Notes under the pieces: model-generated | What the model saw: the letters and a program-made list of their open reading frames with translations, nothing else | The model's database searches: none | Told to the model about the DNA's origin: nothing | Program-made: the position numbers and the translations under genes | In this document: positions 37,144-48,361 of the stretch, in pieces | Layout of the letters: each line of letters starts with the position of its first letter | Numbering within the stretch: position 1 is the first letter of the stretch | Assembly: GCA_011032825.1 (NCBI GenBank) | Contig: JAADJZ010000008.1 | Coordinates: 1,488,001-1,552,000, forward strand | Source of the DNA: Massariosphaeria phaeospora | Lineage: Eukaryota > Ascomycota > Dothideomycetes > Pleosporales | Reading direction: 5' to 3' | Length of the DNA: 64,000 bases

Positions 37144-37949
37144 ATGGTGACCTTGGAGTCGTAGGTAGATTAAGAGACTGATCTGACTGCACTGCGTTTC
37201 CGGCACATATGACGATATGTCGTGTTCGCTAATGCTCCCCCAGATATGGTCGACTGTTGCGGTTAAGCTTTTTCATATACAGATATCTGCATACCCCTGT
37301 CTTCGTTTCGTGTAACACTATATTGGTTGCGGGGCCCAATCGAACATTCGATATTCTCTTCTATATTTCGCCGCGTGACAGTGTAATTTGGGATTAATGC
37401 CAGGGAGTACCACGGTAATATTGCCAGTGCTATGACGGTCTTCTGTCGGTCCAGGGCCGTCGCCAAATGAGAGTCGAAAACATGATCCGGACTCAAGGAT
37501 ACGATATTGGGCGCTGAATGCCGACAGGTACAAGCCGGGCCACGTTTTCATTTCCCCGTGGGGTAGTAGAGCTCACTACTCGAGGCCGGAGGTGTGCTAC
37601 CCGTCTGGCTTATGGTCTAGCTCGAATGGTGTGTGGTCGGGACCAGCGGGAGACTGCGGCTCGTCAGGTATCAGCGGATGGTCGTCGTCAGAATCGCTTT
37701 GCCTGTGCTATCTTTGCGGGAGGCAGTGTAATACTCCCGAAATGAACGGTGGGAAGAAGTGACTGCAGAGATGAAAGATTCAAATGACAACGATGGATGC
37801 GGGCGGGCTTGATAAGTACCTCATCAGCCTGGATTATTCTGCCCTCCAGTCTGGCCATCAACACATTACCAATCCGCGCCGCAGGAGGCCTCGATCCAGA
37901 GTCGTGCTGCTGACATACCCGTGGACGTCCTGGCCTTCTAGACTCCCAC
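37144..37949. other. Intergenic: prpD 3' end and ferric reductase promoter
   Basis: No supported gene. Short open frames on both strands lack codon bias or homology. It should hold the prpD terminator and the promoter of the next gene. Confidence 0.6.
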
Positions 37950-40705
37950 GTGATGCCGCCAAGCCAGATATACGCACCCCAAGGATGGCCGAGCAGTCCT
38001 TTCCCCACCGGCACGTCGGTCGGAGACCTACCTATCACGAGTCCTTACTGCACGAACAATAGTTGCAAGGCTTTTCGAGAACGGTTTACGGACGATGAAA
38101 GAAAAACGCCGCTGCTAGGATTATTGAAGTATGGCGAGTGGACCGTTTGGTTCTACTCGAGCTGGATCATACTCTTCACGGCTATCTACGTGTATCACCG
38201 TGCATACGATTGTTTGGCATCAAGGAATCAACTGTCAGGAAAGCCATCCTTGAATAATAAGACTGTTGCACTCTTTCGGTTTTGCACATACCGAAGGCCC
38301 GACAACCGTTTATCAACAAGTATTGGACTCCGACAGATATCTTACGGCACAATCGCCCTCCTGGCCTTTGCGACCATCTTCTTCATAATCCTCCCATGGC
38401 CACAACAACGATACCTCAGGGAACGCTTCAGATTCGGCTCTCCGCCGTTATCTGTACGATGCGCGATGATCATCTCGGCTCTGAACCCTTTGGTCGTGGT
38501 CCTAGCTGGGAAAGTTAACCTCATTACTTGGATGACTGGAGTTGGATACGAGAAGTTGAACGTGTATCACCGATATGTTGCATACATCATCTTCTGTTTG
38601 GGCACTATCCACACTGTGAGTTTTTCTTCTAGCGTCCTGCGAAACTAGGCTGACGGTTGGGAGGTACCGCACTTCGTTGCCCCGGTGCAGGACGGAGGTT
38701 GGAGCATGCTGAATAAACTCTATGCGAATGAGGCGCGGGAGCTGTCTGGTACGCCTTTGTACTTTGCGACTTTCGGACTTGCGGTTTTCTCGGTGCCCTG
38801 GATTAGAAAGCGCTTCTATGAGGCGTTCAAATACGTGCATGTTTTTCTTGCTGTGGCTTATCTTTGTTTGTTTTGGTGGCATATCTGGGGAGAGTACATG
38901 AGCGTAAGTAAGCCATCTTCGCCTTCAAGTGGGCTGTGTTGCGACAGATCATGTACATTCTTGCTCTTTACAACATACTTTTACGCGCCTCAACGCTATA
39001 CTTTTGCTGACACTCTTGCAGCCTTATTACATTTACGCCACTATTGCTTCTTTGCTCTTCTCCAACATCATCCGAATCATATATCATCGTAATTTACGGT
39101 CCTTTTCCCACCTTGGCGGTTTTCCTACGACTGTCACTCACCTCCATGGAAACACGACCCGGATCGCCATTCAAGTTCCCAAGTCCATGAAATGGAAACC
39201 TGGCCAGCATGCTTTTCTCCGGATACCGAGTCTCAGTCGGATAGGCAACCATCCATTCTCCATCGCCAATATTTCTTCAGCCGATAGGGAGGGCAACAGC
39301 CAGGAGATGGTATTCTTGGTTAGGCGTCATGATGGTTTCACGAAGAAATTGTTCGGTAGTAGACAGGCAATTGGTATCAATAACGCATCTGACTTTGTCG
39401 ACGATGGCTGTAAGAACCCAAAAGTCCTAGAAGTGGAGAAGGATCGAGCAGTCGACTTCGAGAAGTCCAAGGAAAACAGCGTTCAGCACATCGAAGACGT
39501 CAACGCTCCAGCTACGGTAGACGCAATTACCGTAGTTGAAGAAGAGGTCGCTAGCCCAATGTCGCCCCTCTCCCAGACGTCCTCCCCACCCCTCGCCGTC
39601 ACGCCCCCCATACTCCACAGACAACCCTCCGTATGTTCCTTCCCCCCTGCCGACGAGACTACAGAATCAAAACTCCAAGCTATTGCACAGAAGCCCACAG
39701 TCGCCCAATCCTTGGCCCCTTCCTCTACTCTCCGAGGAAGCTCATCCACAACGCGCCGCCCATCTCTCACATCGTTCCCACCCATGAACGAAATCACAGC
39801 AGCCAAACTCCGTACCATCGCCAACACCCGCAGCACACAGACCTCGCTCCGCGCCATCGTCGATGGCCCCTACGGCACACACCACCGCCCCCTGCACAAG
39901 ATCTACGACACAGTCCTCTGCGTCGCAGGCGGCAGCGGCATCACCGCCCAACTCCCCCACATCCTCGCCCTGGCACAACGTCTCGCACGGCAAGAGAAGG
40001 GCTTAGTGCTCGCTACGCGCCGCATCCACCTCGTCTGGATCATCCGCGACGCCGAATGGCTGTCGTGGATCGCGCGCGACCTGCGCACCGCCGTCCGCAA
40101 CATGCGCGCCTGCACGTCACCTGATCGCTGCAGTTTCACAGTCGATATCTACGTCACGCGCTCAGCATCGCTTGCCGAGTCCGCGTCGCCGTCGGAAGCC
40201 ACGCTGGCGGCGCCTGTGTCGCCCACGCCAGTGGCGGTGAACAAGCGGCAGGAATTGGCGCCCGAAGACAAAGTTTTCAGCAACGTAGGCGGTAGTCTGG
40301 AAAAAGGCGCGGTTGTTCTGCCAGCGCGACCAAGACCCGTGCTGCGCCGGCTGAACGGCGGACGCGGGCTCTTTGACGACGAAAGGAATTTCGGGATCGT
40401 GAAGGCTGGAGATGGAGATGGAGATGGAGATGGCGGCGTCAGTGTTGCAATGCATTACTGTCGGCCGGTGATGAGGGATGTTGTCGAGGGGTATGTGAGT
40501 GGGGAGAGGGCGATTGTCATGGGTGAGTGTCTACTTGTCTACATCCTTCTTTGCATTTGACAACGGGCTAACGTGGATGACTATAGGTTGTGGTCCGCCT
40601 TCGCTGTCGGCTGAACTGGCTAACACGACTGCCGCTTTGCAGAGACGCGTGTGGAATGGCGAGATGCGGGAGTTGAAGCTGGAGCTCGAGACATTTGGAT
40701 GGTGA
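37950..40705 (+). CDS. Ferric reductase-like transmembrane flavocytochrome (FRE/NOX superfamily)
   Basis: Membrane oxidoreductase passing electrons from NADPH through FAD and two haems, usually to ferric or cupric ions. Exons: 37,950-38,615; 38,664-38,903; 39,022-40,522; 40,587-40,705, giving 841 residues. About seven membrane segments lie in the N-terminal half. Haem ligands are visible as two His pairs spaced 14 apart (H207/H221 and H281/H295). FAD motif HPFSI is near 379, NAD(P) motifs GPYG near 584 and GGSGIT near 605, and the late CGPP motif spans the last splice junction. A 170-residue Ser/Pro/acidic linker (about 413-581) separates the FAD and NADPH parts and is unusually long. Intron 1 could also end at 38,648 (33 nt). 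I prefer 48 nt because GCTGAC is then a branch site. The metal substrate is not shown by sequence. Confidence 0.88.
40407..40432 (+). repeat. (GGAGAT)n microsatellite inside ferric reductase gene
   Basis: About four units encode a GDGDGDGDGG run between the NADPH-domain segments. In-frame length change would vary the loop without breaking the frame. Confidence 0.8.
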
Positions 40706-41937
40706 CGATCTGGGCGAGGACTTCCCAACACAGTGGTTTTTTGTTCTCTTCTTTTCTTGTGCCTTTTTTCCTTTGTCGTTGGTCTAGCATAGCATATTGA
40801 GCATTTTACAGGGAGCATTAGGTAGCAACTAGACGGTAAAGGTCGGTGTCGCCATTTCCACTAGCGAAGCACTATGTCCGTCGCAGTTTCTGCTTTGGAA
40901 TAAATCAGCAAGTCGAGACATGGCCGTCTAGCTTGTTTCTTGTCCTGATACCTGCGCAGCAATTGCTTCTTCGCCGCGAAGCAGTAGCGCCCGTTAATCT
41001 GATAAAATCCGCACCTCTACGCCCCGCGCAGTCCTTAAATTCGCGTGTATATACTGTAGATTCAGCATACCCGGAGCCCTACAGTCTCCCCACGAAGTGC
41101 GATCGGCACGCGCCTAAACAATAGCTTCCGCTTGGCAGTACAGCCGGCGTGGAGACGAAAGTAATGTAGATATCCAAGAGGGGTATACAAGCTACTATTC
41201 TTGCAGTTGGTTACGTTGTAGTCTATCGTGATGATTGCGATTGAAGTCGTGGTACGCAGTTCAGTTCAGTTCAGTTCGGCATAGTGAGGCCGAGAATAGG
41301 ATTCAGACTGCGCACCAGGCGAGCTTGTTTTCCACTGTTTGCAGTATCTATGGGAGAAAGCGTGGAGATGGATTTTGGCGGGAGAAGAGGGTTGGGTAAA
41401 AGTGTGTATACTTGTATGGTGGTGTGCAGCTAAATAGCGGTAGCCGTAAACCTAAGCAATTATCATCCGTTCATATTAAAAAGCGATTCGTTAGAAGCTG
41501 TTGAGAATCTATAGCGGTAGCGCGCACGTTGCTGGAGACTAAATAGCACAGCTAATGTTACTTAGGTATCTGGCAAGGAGTTATTTGCTTGCATGCTATC
41601 GCCTAGTTATTGCTGTACACTCAGGGGCAAAGTCAAGCAAGTTGGTGAGACGAGGGCTTATCTTTCCCATGCTATTGCACCGCAACTGTTGGAGAGGTAG
41701 CAAACCCCAAGTTACCGCTTTATAAACGTGAAACAGCTCCACGTGCGCGAACTGGTAGTTTCCTGAAAATGTTCGACGTTGCTCCATACTGTGCTGTGCT
41801 GGAGATAAGTCCCATTTAGGCCAACAAACGGGGCGTAGTGAACCAAGCGCCAATGACGTCAGTAAGCGACATAGCACTTTCCGATATAAAACCAAGTCCC
41901 GTATATTCGTTCACCTTCTAGCTTTCATTCACTGAAG
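40706..41937. other. Intergenic; no gene seen, CAGTT microsatellite and a TATA-like site
   Basis: No convincing frame. A short (CAGTT)n run lies near 41,258-41,277. TATAAA at about 41,884, some 50 bp upstream of the next start codon, is a plausible core promoter. Confidence 0.55.
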
Positions 41938-42534
41938 ATGGCCACCGATCCTCCCTTTGCGATGTTTGTGCTCGACAAAGACATTACGAACGAGGTAAGT
42001 AACTATGTACGTCTCTGGTAGCGGTCGCGGTGCAAAATCTCTAACCTTCACAGTATATCAATGAGAGCTTGAAGCGAGCCTTTGTGGGAGACTTCGAGTC
42101 CAACTGGTGGATATGGGTCGCGACTGACTGCTACCGGGACATACCTCCCCCGGGCGAAGTCCACAAGACCCATCTACCAGCCACCAAGCCCCCGCTCCCA
42201 GCGGGGTACTCGTCGCCATGGGTGGGCAAAACCGTCGAAGACTGCGCAGCATAGCTACAGCAAATGCCCCGATACAGTTCGACGGACGAAAGAAAGTACA
42301 CAGTAGATACTGCTGTGGCCGACGGCTTATTTCTGGTCATGGACGAGTTCTCGAAGGAGGAGGACATGGTTTTGGTGTGTCGGGTCGTGCCGTGCAGGAG
42401 GGCAGTGGCAAGACGAGGGTGGACTATTTTCCGCAGCCAACGGATACGGTGCAGATGCAGATGTGGACCAACTGGGGGGTGAGGTTCCGTATAAGCCGGA
42501 CAGGAGCAGGTTCAAGCAGCCTGAAGGTTGGTAG
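41938..42534 (+). CDS. Small protein of unknown function, four-exon model with very short introns (or decaying gene)
   Basis: Exon 1 (41,938-41,994) and the start of exon 2 (42,054) are supported by a normal 59-nt intron. They give MATDPPFAMFVLDKDITNE then YINESLKRAF. The frame meets TAG at 42,252 after 85 codons, but coding-like sequence continues. Splicing 42,222-42,260 (39 nt) and 42,369-42,405 (37 nt) yields 153 residues ending RFKQPEGW at 42,534. Those introns are shorter than others here, so an alternative is a gene broken by one stop and one frameshift. An 85-residue product is the third option. I recognise no domain; Trp/Pro-rich stretches (NWWIW, PPPGEVHK) and an Asp/Glu-rich middle are visible. 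A TATA-like site lies about 50 bp upstream. Confidence 0.5.
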
Positions 42535-43909
42535 TAGATAACGATATGATGCTTCTGCCGCATACGAGCGTCAAGACTGCTTCTTTTACGGCCCTATGCA
42601 GTTTTGTTGAATGGAGGAACTGGACACCTTTTTTCATTCGTCTAAGGCCACTCGACAGGTGCTTCGGTAGCCAAATGTCCATGGGTAATTAACGTTGATA
42701 GCCCTGGCAGACGTGTTCTACCTTTGATACGAGTGTTCGATGCGAATTAGCTTGGGACCGTCGATGGTCACGGCACCTCGACCTCGGGACAAGTATGTCC
42801 TCGAGGTTAGCCATGTCGATCTCTCGCGAGGAAAGCCAACCATGAGGTTGCCGCACACAGCGTGCCCGTGGTCGTGTTAGAGGGTCAGTGACTGGCAGCG
42901 AAACTCGAGCAGCAGAACCTCCAAAAGATAGGCATTGCAATCCAAAAAATCGTTCTCCACTGTCGTGCAGCCAGATTCCTGGGTGAATCCGGAGGCACAT
43001 CGTGATCAATGCCACTCCCCGTCAACCACTCACTACTTCCAAGACCCTAGGACGTTTCAATGACAAAAACAACACTGACAGAAGGCAAGAAATTTTCGGA
43101 CCGGAGAGTCGCAAAAGGGAAACGTTGCGTCGAGCTTTGCGCAACCACCAAGGCTGAGTGGAAAGCGCCTGAAACCGAACAAAACAACAAAAATCAGATC
43201 GTTCGACAGCAGCGAAAGTGAGGTGATGAAATCAAATCGAAAGAAGCTGCCCAGCCAGCTTTCAAACAACCAAGACGGGTGGTTGAACGGTCCGGTTTCG
43301 AGCGGACTGGTTTGCTCGCTTGTCACAACGAGCAACTCAACTTTCAGTCCAGTGTAAAATCTTGTAGGCGCGCAAATTTTACGGCGACAACTCGCGCACA
43401 GAAATACCCTTGGTCACCTCTTGCTGTGAGAGCAGGACAAAGCGTCGTAAATACCCCCCCGAGAAGTTCAAGCGTCAACGCCAGCAGAGCCGCCGCCCCC
43501 GCGCTCGGCAACGCGGATGACCGACTACGCGACAGTCCTGAAACGGTATTCGTCGACAACACAGCTAAATTCAGCAACGGCGACGAAGGTCGAGTTTCGG
43601 CGCGCGCCGGTTGTTGGTTCGCGGCCGACTCGATGGGCGTTTGGCATGAGCTTATCTTTGGCTCACGCTGGTCTGAGGCGGAGTCCGATGTGACATGTTG
43701 CAGGCGTCTGCGTTGCTGTTGGCTCGTCACAGGCAGGCTGTGGAGCAGACGTATAAAGGCGTAAGAGCCGCCAGGCCAGGGTCCTGTGAGTTATTCCTTT
43801 GCTAGTTTATTTCAAAAGTTGATTGTGTTGAACGCATTAATTGTTTCCTTCTTTTCTTTCGACTCGGTTTGATACCTAGACTTTTAGTTTAATTTCTTCG
43901 CTTCTCACG
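42535..43909. other. Intergenic, no recognised gene; promoter of PEBP-like gene
   Basis: Opposed open frames of 128 and 161 codons near 43,280-43,760 overlap each other and lack recognisable domains. TATAAAGG at about 43,752 lies some 158 bp upstream of the next start codon and may be its core promoter, followed by a pyrimidine-rich leader. Confidence 0.5.
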
Positions 43910-45055
43910 ATGCTTTCCAAAATCTTTCGACGGGCGGCGCTTGCCGCTGCGGTGGTGCAGGTCGCGATTGCGCAGAGCACTATACCTCAAGACCTGAGCT
44001 CTGTATTCTCGACTTCAACAGACGTGCAGGTCTCCTTTACCGGCGAGGCTCAGAATGGTTTCCAGGATGGCACAGAGTTCTCGAAAGAGGGTTAGTCCTC
44101 CGTGAGGATATGTCCTCTGTATTTGACTGACAATTCGACAGAAGTAGCACAGGTGCCAGAGTTCGCTCTTGGAGATAGTTCGGGAATTTCGACGTCCGCT
44201 CGATATACGATCCTCATGGTCGACACGACCTGCGACGACGCGCGCAAGCTTCACTACGCCAAAGCAAATTTCCAAGTATCCCAGGGTGTCAAGATCGAGA
44301 GTGAGGCAGAGCCAGCCCTGACATACGCGGCTCCGGGATCCTTTGGCGAGACGGGCGATGACCGGAAATACACGTTTCTCATGTATAACCACCCAAGACA
44401 GGCTGAGGTTTCAGACCTGAAGCTTCCCGAGGGCGACGAGGCTTTCGATGCGAAGAAGTTCCAGGATGACAACGGTTTTAAAGATCCCGTTGCGGGTCTA
44501 GGAATGGTCGTGAAGTTGGGCGGCCAATCCAGTTGCGATGGTTCTTCCTCCAACCCGACTCTGGATACGCCCGAGAGCTCCAGCGCCGCTGTTTCGAGTG
44601 CGGCCCCAAGCGCAACGCCCAGCGCAACGCCGAGTGCGGCTCCAAGTGCAACGCCGAGTGTGAGCCCCAGTGCAGAGCCAAGTGCGGCCCCGTCCTCTGT
44701 AGCCTCGCTAGCTTCCTCGGTGGTGGCATCAGCAACAGATGCTCCAGAGGCACCAGCGAGCACACCAGAGGCATCACAGCCTCCAGCCGGCGAAGAAGAT
44801 ACGCCGTCTGCGAGCGGCTCAGTTAGGAAGCCCGCTGTTGCAACGAGTGTGGTGCAAAGCAACGGCCCGTCGTCCCCCTCCTCCACCGTCTTCCTCACTA
44901 GCGTCCAGCCAGACGCTCCAATTGCTAGCGGCAACGCAACTACACCTACAAGGCCTACTCCTGCAGAGCAGACGGTCAACGCCGCTTCAGCACTCTCGCT
45001 GGGCGCAACGGTGTTGGTGCCGGTGATGGCATTTGCTGGTTTCTTTGCGTGGTGA
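43910..45055 (+). CDS. GPI-anchored PEBP-like secreted protein with Ser/Pro/Ala repeat stalk
   Basis: Exons 43,910-44,090 and 44,142-45,055 (51-nt intron, phase 1) give 364 residues. A signal peptide ends at about residue 21 (AIA before Q22). Residues about 25-190 fit the phosphatidylethanolamine-binding protein fold. They contain YTILMVDTTCDDARKLHYAK, matching the ligand-site lMvDPDaPs...lHWl block, then HPRQAEV and a GLGMVVKL strand. Residues about 193-330 are a Ser/Pro/Ala/Thr-rich stalk with tandem PSATPSA-type units. The C-terminal ~25 residues are hydrophobic with no charged tail (LSLGATVLVPVMAF), the pattern of a GPI-attachment signal. Likely at the cell wall or membrane surface. Lipid or ligand binding is family inference; the usual DPD is changed to VDTTCDD, so binding may be altered. 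Confidence 0.82.
44590..44700 (+). repeat. In-frame minisatellite coding PSATPSA units
   Basis: Imperfect 12-15-bp units (gccccaagcgcaacg type) repeat through this stretch and encode alternating Pro-Ser-Ala/Thr. Such coding repeats change length readily. Confidence 0.75.
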
Positions 45056-45657
45056 GGAAGAGCAATACCTGCGCATGGGATGGAGTTCCGGGCTCAACTG
45101 AAGCACTGTGATAGCAACTGGTAGTACTGTACAGCAAATAGAAGCCTGCTATAACTCAATTATACACCATGTCCATTGTCGAAACCGTGTTGTTTGACGC
45201 TGTTTCAGGCGGTTCCTAGCTCACCTTGATGTAAAAACCGGGATTTGCTATGCTCAACAAAGTACTAGGGATTGGGCGCAATTGACCTCCTGGTTTGCCA
45301 TCGGCCCATCGTCGAGAACACGTTGCTGTCGGTGAGGCGGGCAGCGCGCTGGAGTCGTGTCGTTCTGTTATGGTGCTGAGGGACTGGGGCAGACTAGGCT
45401 GGAAGGGGCACAGCGCGAGAGACCAGCCCAACCTCGGCAGCCGGCAATTCATCACCTGGCATCTGCCATATAACTTTGCAATTCACGGGTGCTGCAAGCT
45501 GTCCACACCGTGCCAGTTCTCGTTCTGATCGCTGCATTTTCCTGTCTTTCTTGCTTTCCCGCTTCCGCGCGAGGAGTGCAGTTTCCGACCTCAGAGATGG
45601 CTCTCGGTTCGTCCCGTCTCTCCTTTGGCGCAGAGCTCTTGGCGCTGGCTGCTCCAC
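45056..45657. other. Intergenic and FAT1 leader with an overlapping upstream ORF
   Basis: No separate gene seen. An ATG at 45,597 opens a 31-codon frame ending at 45,692, past the FAT1 start at 45,658 and out of frame with it. If included in the mRNA it should reduce FAT1 translation. Confidence 0.5.
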
Positions 45658-47785
45658 ATGTCCACGTTCCGTCCCGACACCGACACCGCTGACAAGCTTC
45701 CAGTGCCCGTCGCAGGCGCAATTGCAGGCGCAACCGCCGCCGCTGCCTATCTCGATGCTCGATTCCACCTTCGACAGGACCTTCGCGGTATCCGCAGTGC
45801 AAAAGCAACTGAGCGCGACTTTGCAAGGCCTGGTGAGCAGTGCCCCGCAACCCTCAGTTTCCAAGGCGCCGCGTCGATTGACTAGGGGCTGACAATGGTA
45901 CAATAGGCGTGAAAAACCGCTTTAGTCTGTGGTACTGGTTTGAAGAGCAGGTCAACCGCATGCCCGCTACGGAAGAGGCCGTCTGGTCGCGAGCAGGATC
46001 GTACACTTGGGCCGAGACCCACGCCAACGCGTGTCGGTACGGCCAGTTCTTCCTCCAGAATGGTCTCCAATCAGGCCAGCTGGTGTCGTTCTACCTTACC
46101 AACTCGCCTGAGTTCATGTTCGGACACTTAGGGTCATGGGCAGTCGGTTCCGCACCGGCCATGATGAACCACCACCTGGCGGGTGATGCCCTGATACACT
46201 GTCTGAAAGTCACCGGCAGCAAGCTTCTGATTGTGGATGAAGACCCTGAGGCTCAGGCTAGGATAGAGGCAGTTCGCGCCAGACTAGAGGGAGAACTCGG
46301 CATGACTATTAGAATCCTGGACCAGCAGCTGAAGGGCGAGATCCTCCGCATGGCGCCCATACGACCAGACGACAAATTGCGCAGCGGCGTCAAGGGCACC
46401 TTTCCCATGTGCCTGTTCTATACCAGGTCAGGACATAAGCGGAACATGAATAGCAAGTGGCTAATCAGAGCAGTGGTACAACCGGGCATCCCAAAGCTTG
46501 CCCATTCGAATCCCAAAGAGCAAGCTCATTCATTGGTGGCCGTGCTGAAAGCCTTGGCTTAAAACCAGGGCCGAATGGGGATCGATGGTATGTCTGTATG
46601 CCACTCTACCACGGTACTGGGTGTACAACCGCCGTCTCCTGCATGCTCTCAGGTGTGACGCTCTGCATTGGCAAAAAGTTTTCGACGTCACGCTTCTGGA
46701 CCGACATCCGTGACTCGAGGTCTACCGCCTTTGTCTACGTGGGAGAAACGGCCAGGTACCTCCTAGCGAACCCTCCAAGCGAGCAGGACAAGCAGCACAA
46801 GGTTCGAGTCATGTTTGGCAACGGTATGCGCCCTGATGTCTGGCATCGTTTTGTGGACAGATTTGGCATCGAGACTGTTTCCGAGTTCTTCAATAGTACC
46901 GAGGGTGTCTTCGCGCTCATCAACAACTGCCGGGGACCCTTCCTCGCCACCGCCGTTGGCCATCACGGACTCATCTCCCGCAGGCGTTTGCACAACACTT
47001 TTGTACCCGTCGAGATAGATCCTGTGACTAACCAGATCGTCAGACACCCGAAGACCGGATTCGCGAAGAGGAAGCCTTACGAGGAAGGAGGCGAGATTGT
47101 TGTACAGCTTCCCAGTAAAGAGGCTTTCGTGGGCTATTGGAACAACCCCGAAGCGACCGAGAAGATGTTTGTACGCAACCTGTTCCAGAAGGGTGACCTC
47201 TTCTACCGCACCGGGGACGCTTTACGGCGAGACAGCGACGGACGGTGGTTCTTCTTGGATCGGTTGGGTGACACCTTCCGCTGGAAATCCGAAAACGTAA
47301 GCACAGCAGAGGTGAGCGAAGTAATAGGAAACTTCCCTGGCGTTGTAGAGGCCAACGTCTACGGCGTGCTGGTTCCCGGACACGATGGCCGCGCAGGTTG
47401 TGCGGCAATCTACATCGACCCTGCACACCAGGCCACCTTCGACTTCAACGCCCTACTCGCCCATGCCAGGCAGAAGCTCCCCAAGTACGCTGTTCCGGTC
47501 TTCATCCGCGTTCTGAGCAGCATAACAACTATGCATAACAACAAGCAGAACAAGGTGCCACTTCGCAACGATGGTATCGACCTCAGAAAGCTACAAGAGC
47601 GCACGGATAAAGAGACGCAAGAGAAGGGTCTGAGCAAGGAGGAGGTCAAATATGATACCATGCTATGGTGTCCCGCGTCTCTAAGTACCACCAAGGGAGC
47701 AGTGCTAGATGATAAGGGCTATGTTCCGTATACCATGGCGGATTGGGACGCATTACAGAGCAGCGTCCCGTCAGCGAGGTTATAG
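45658..47785 (+). CDS. FAT1: Very-long-chain fatty acid transporter / acyl-CoA synthetase (FAT1/FATP family)
   Basis: Activates very-long-chain fatty acids to CoA esters and supports their uptake. Exons 45,658-45,832; 45,907-46,426; 46,474-47,785 give 668 residues, normal for fungal FAT1. Introns are 74 and 47 nt with matching phases. An N-terminal hydrophobic stretch (VAGAIAGATAAAAYL) is present. The AMP/ATP loop YTSGTTGHPKA spans the second splice junction (about 230-240). The FATP/VLACS signature lies at about 475-510 (RTGDALRRDSDGRWFFLDRL, then GDTFRWKSENVST). The C-terminal tripeptide ARL fits a peroxisomal targeting signal type 1. The start is the first in-frame ATG. Confidence 0.93.
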
Positions 47786-48361
47786 ATGGATGGTACATGG
47801 TTCTTGCTCTGTGGTACCCACTGTTCGGATAGGTAGCTTTTCTATAATGTGTTGATTCGAATGCTATGAGTTTGATTGTAGGCCGGGAGCTCCATGGAAC
47901 CAACCACACCACGTTCGGGCAGTAACTCCTAGACCAGCAGGCTCGGCAGTGCGGACACAAGCTTCGAGTGTAACCTAGGAAGCACGGTATCAGTTTTGTA
48001 GGACTCTGTTGTATCCAGCGTGCGGGTAATGCTTCTTATACACCGTCTGTCCTACGCGAACTTCTTCATGTACATCAGTAGGTATCCGGGTCAATCGCAT
48101 CAATCTTCTATCTCAGGGCTCATTCACCGACTCTCTGCTGGAAGTTTCTCTTTCTCCACCGCGCTGTCAATGCTCATTTCCTTTTGGCGGAGCAACGCTC
48201 GTTTCACTGGTTCGCTGGAGCGGTGACCCTTCTCACCGCGCCTTCCGTTTCCATGTGCGTGGGACGCGACTGCCTAGCTTTGTTCATCTCGCAGATTTTC
48301 TCGCTTGTTCCGCACCCAGACACCACAACCGCGCCGTCGCCTCCACCGGTCTGCCCACACC
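47786..48361. other. Intergenic, no gene seen
   Basis: Lies between the FAT1 stop and the dynamin fragment. It is too short, and has no P-loop (GxxxxGKS/T) in any frame, to hold the missing GTPase domain of the fragment. Confidence 0.55.

Noticed and set aside
42252..42254. Simple two-exon 85-residue gene ending at this TAG
   Set aside because: Not excluded, but protein-like sequence continues in frame after the stop, so a longer or broken gene is more likely. Both are described in the feature entry.
44254..44979. 241-codon minus-strand frame across the PEBP-like gene
   Set aside because: It is the antisense of Ser/Pro/Ala repeats, which are stop-free on both strands. No domain or start context supports it.
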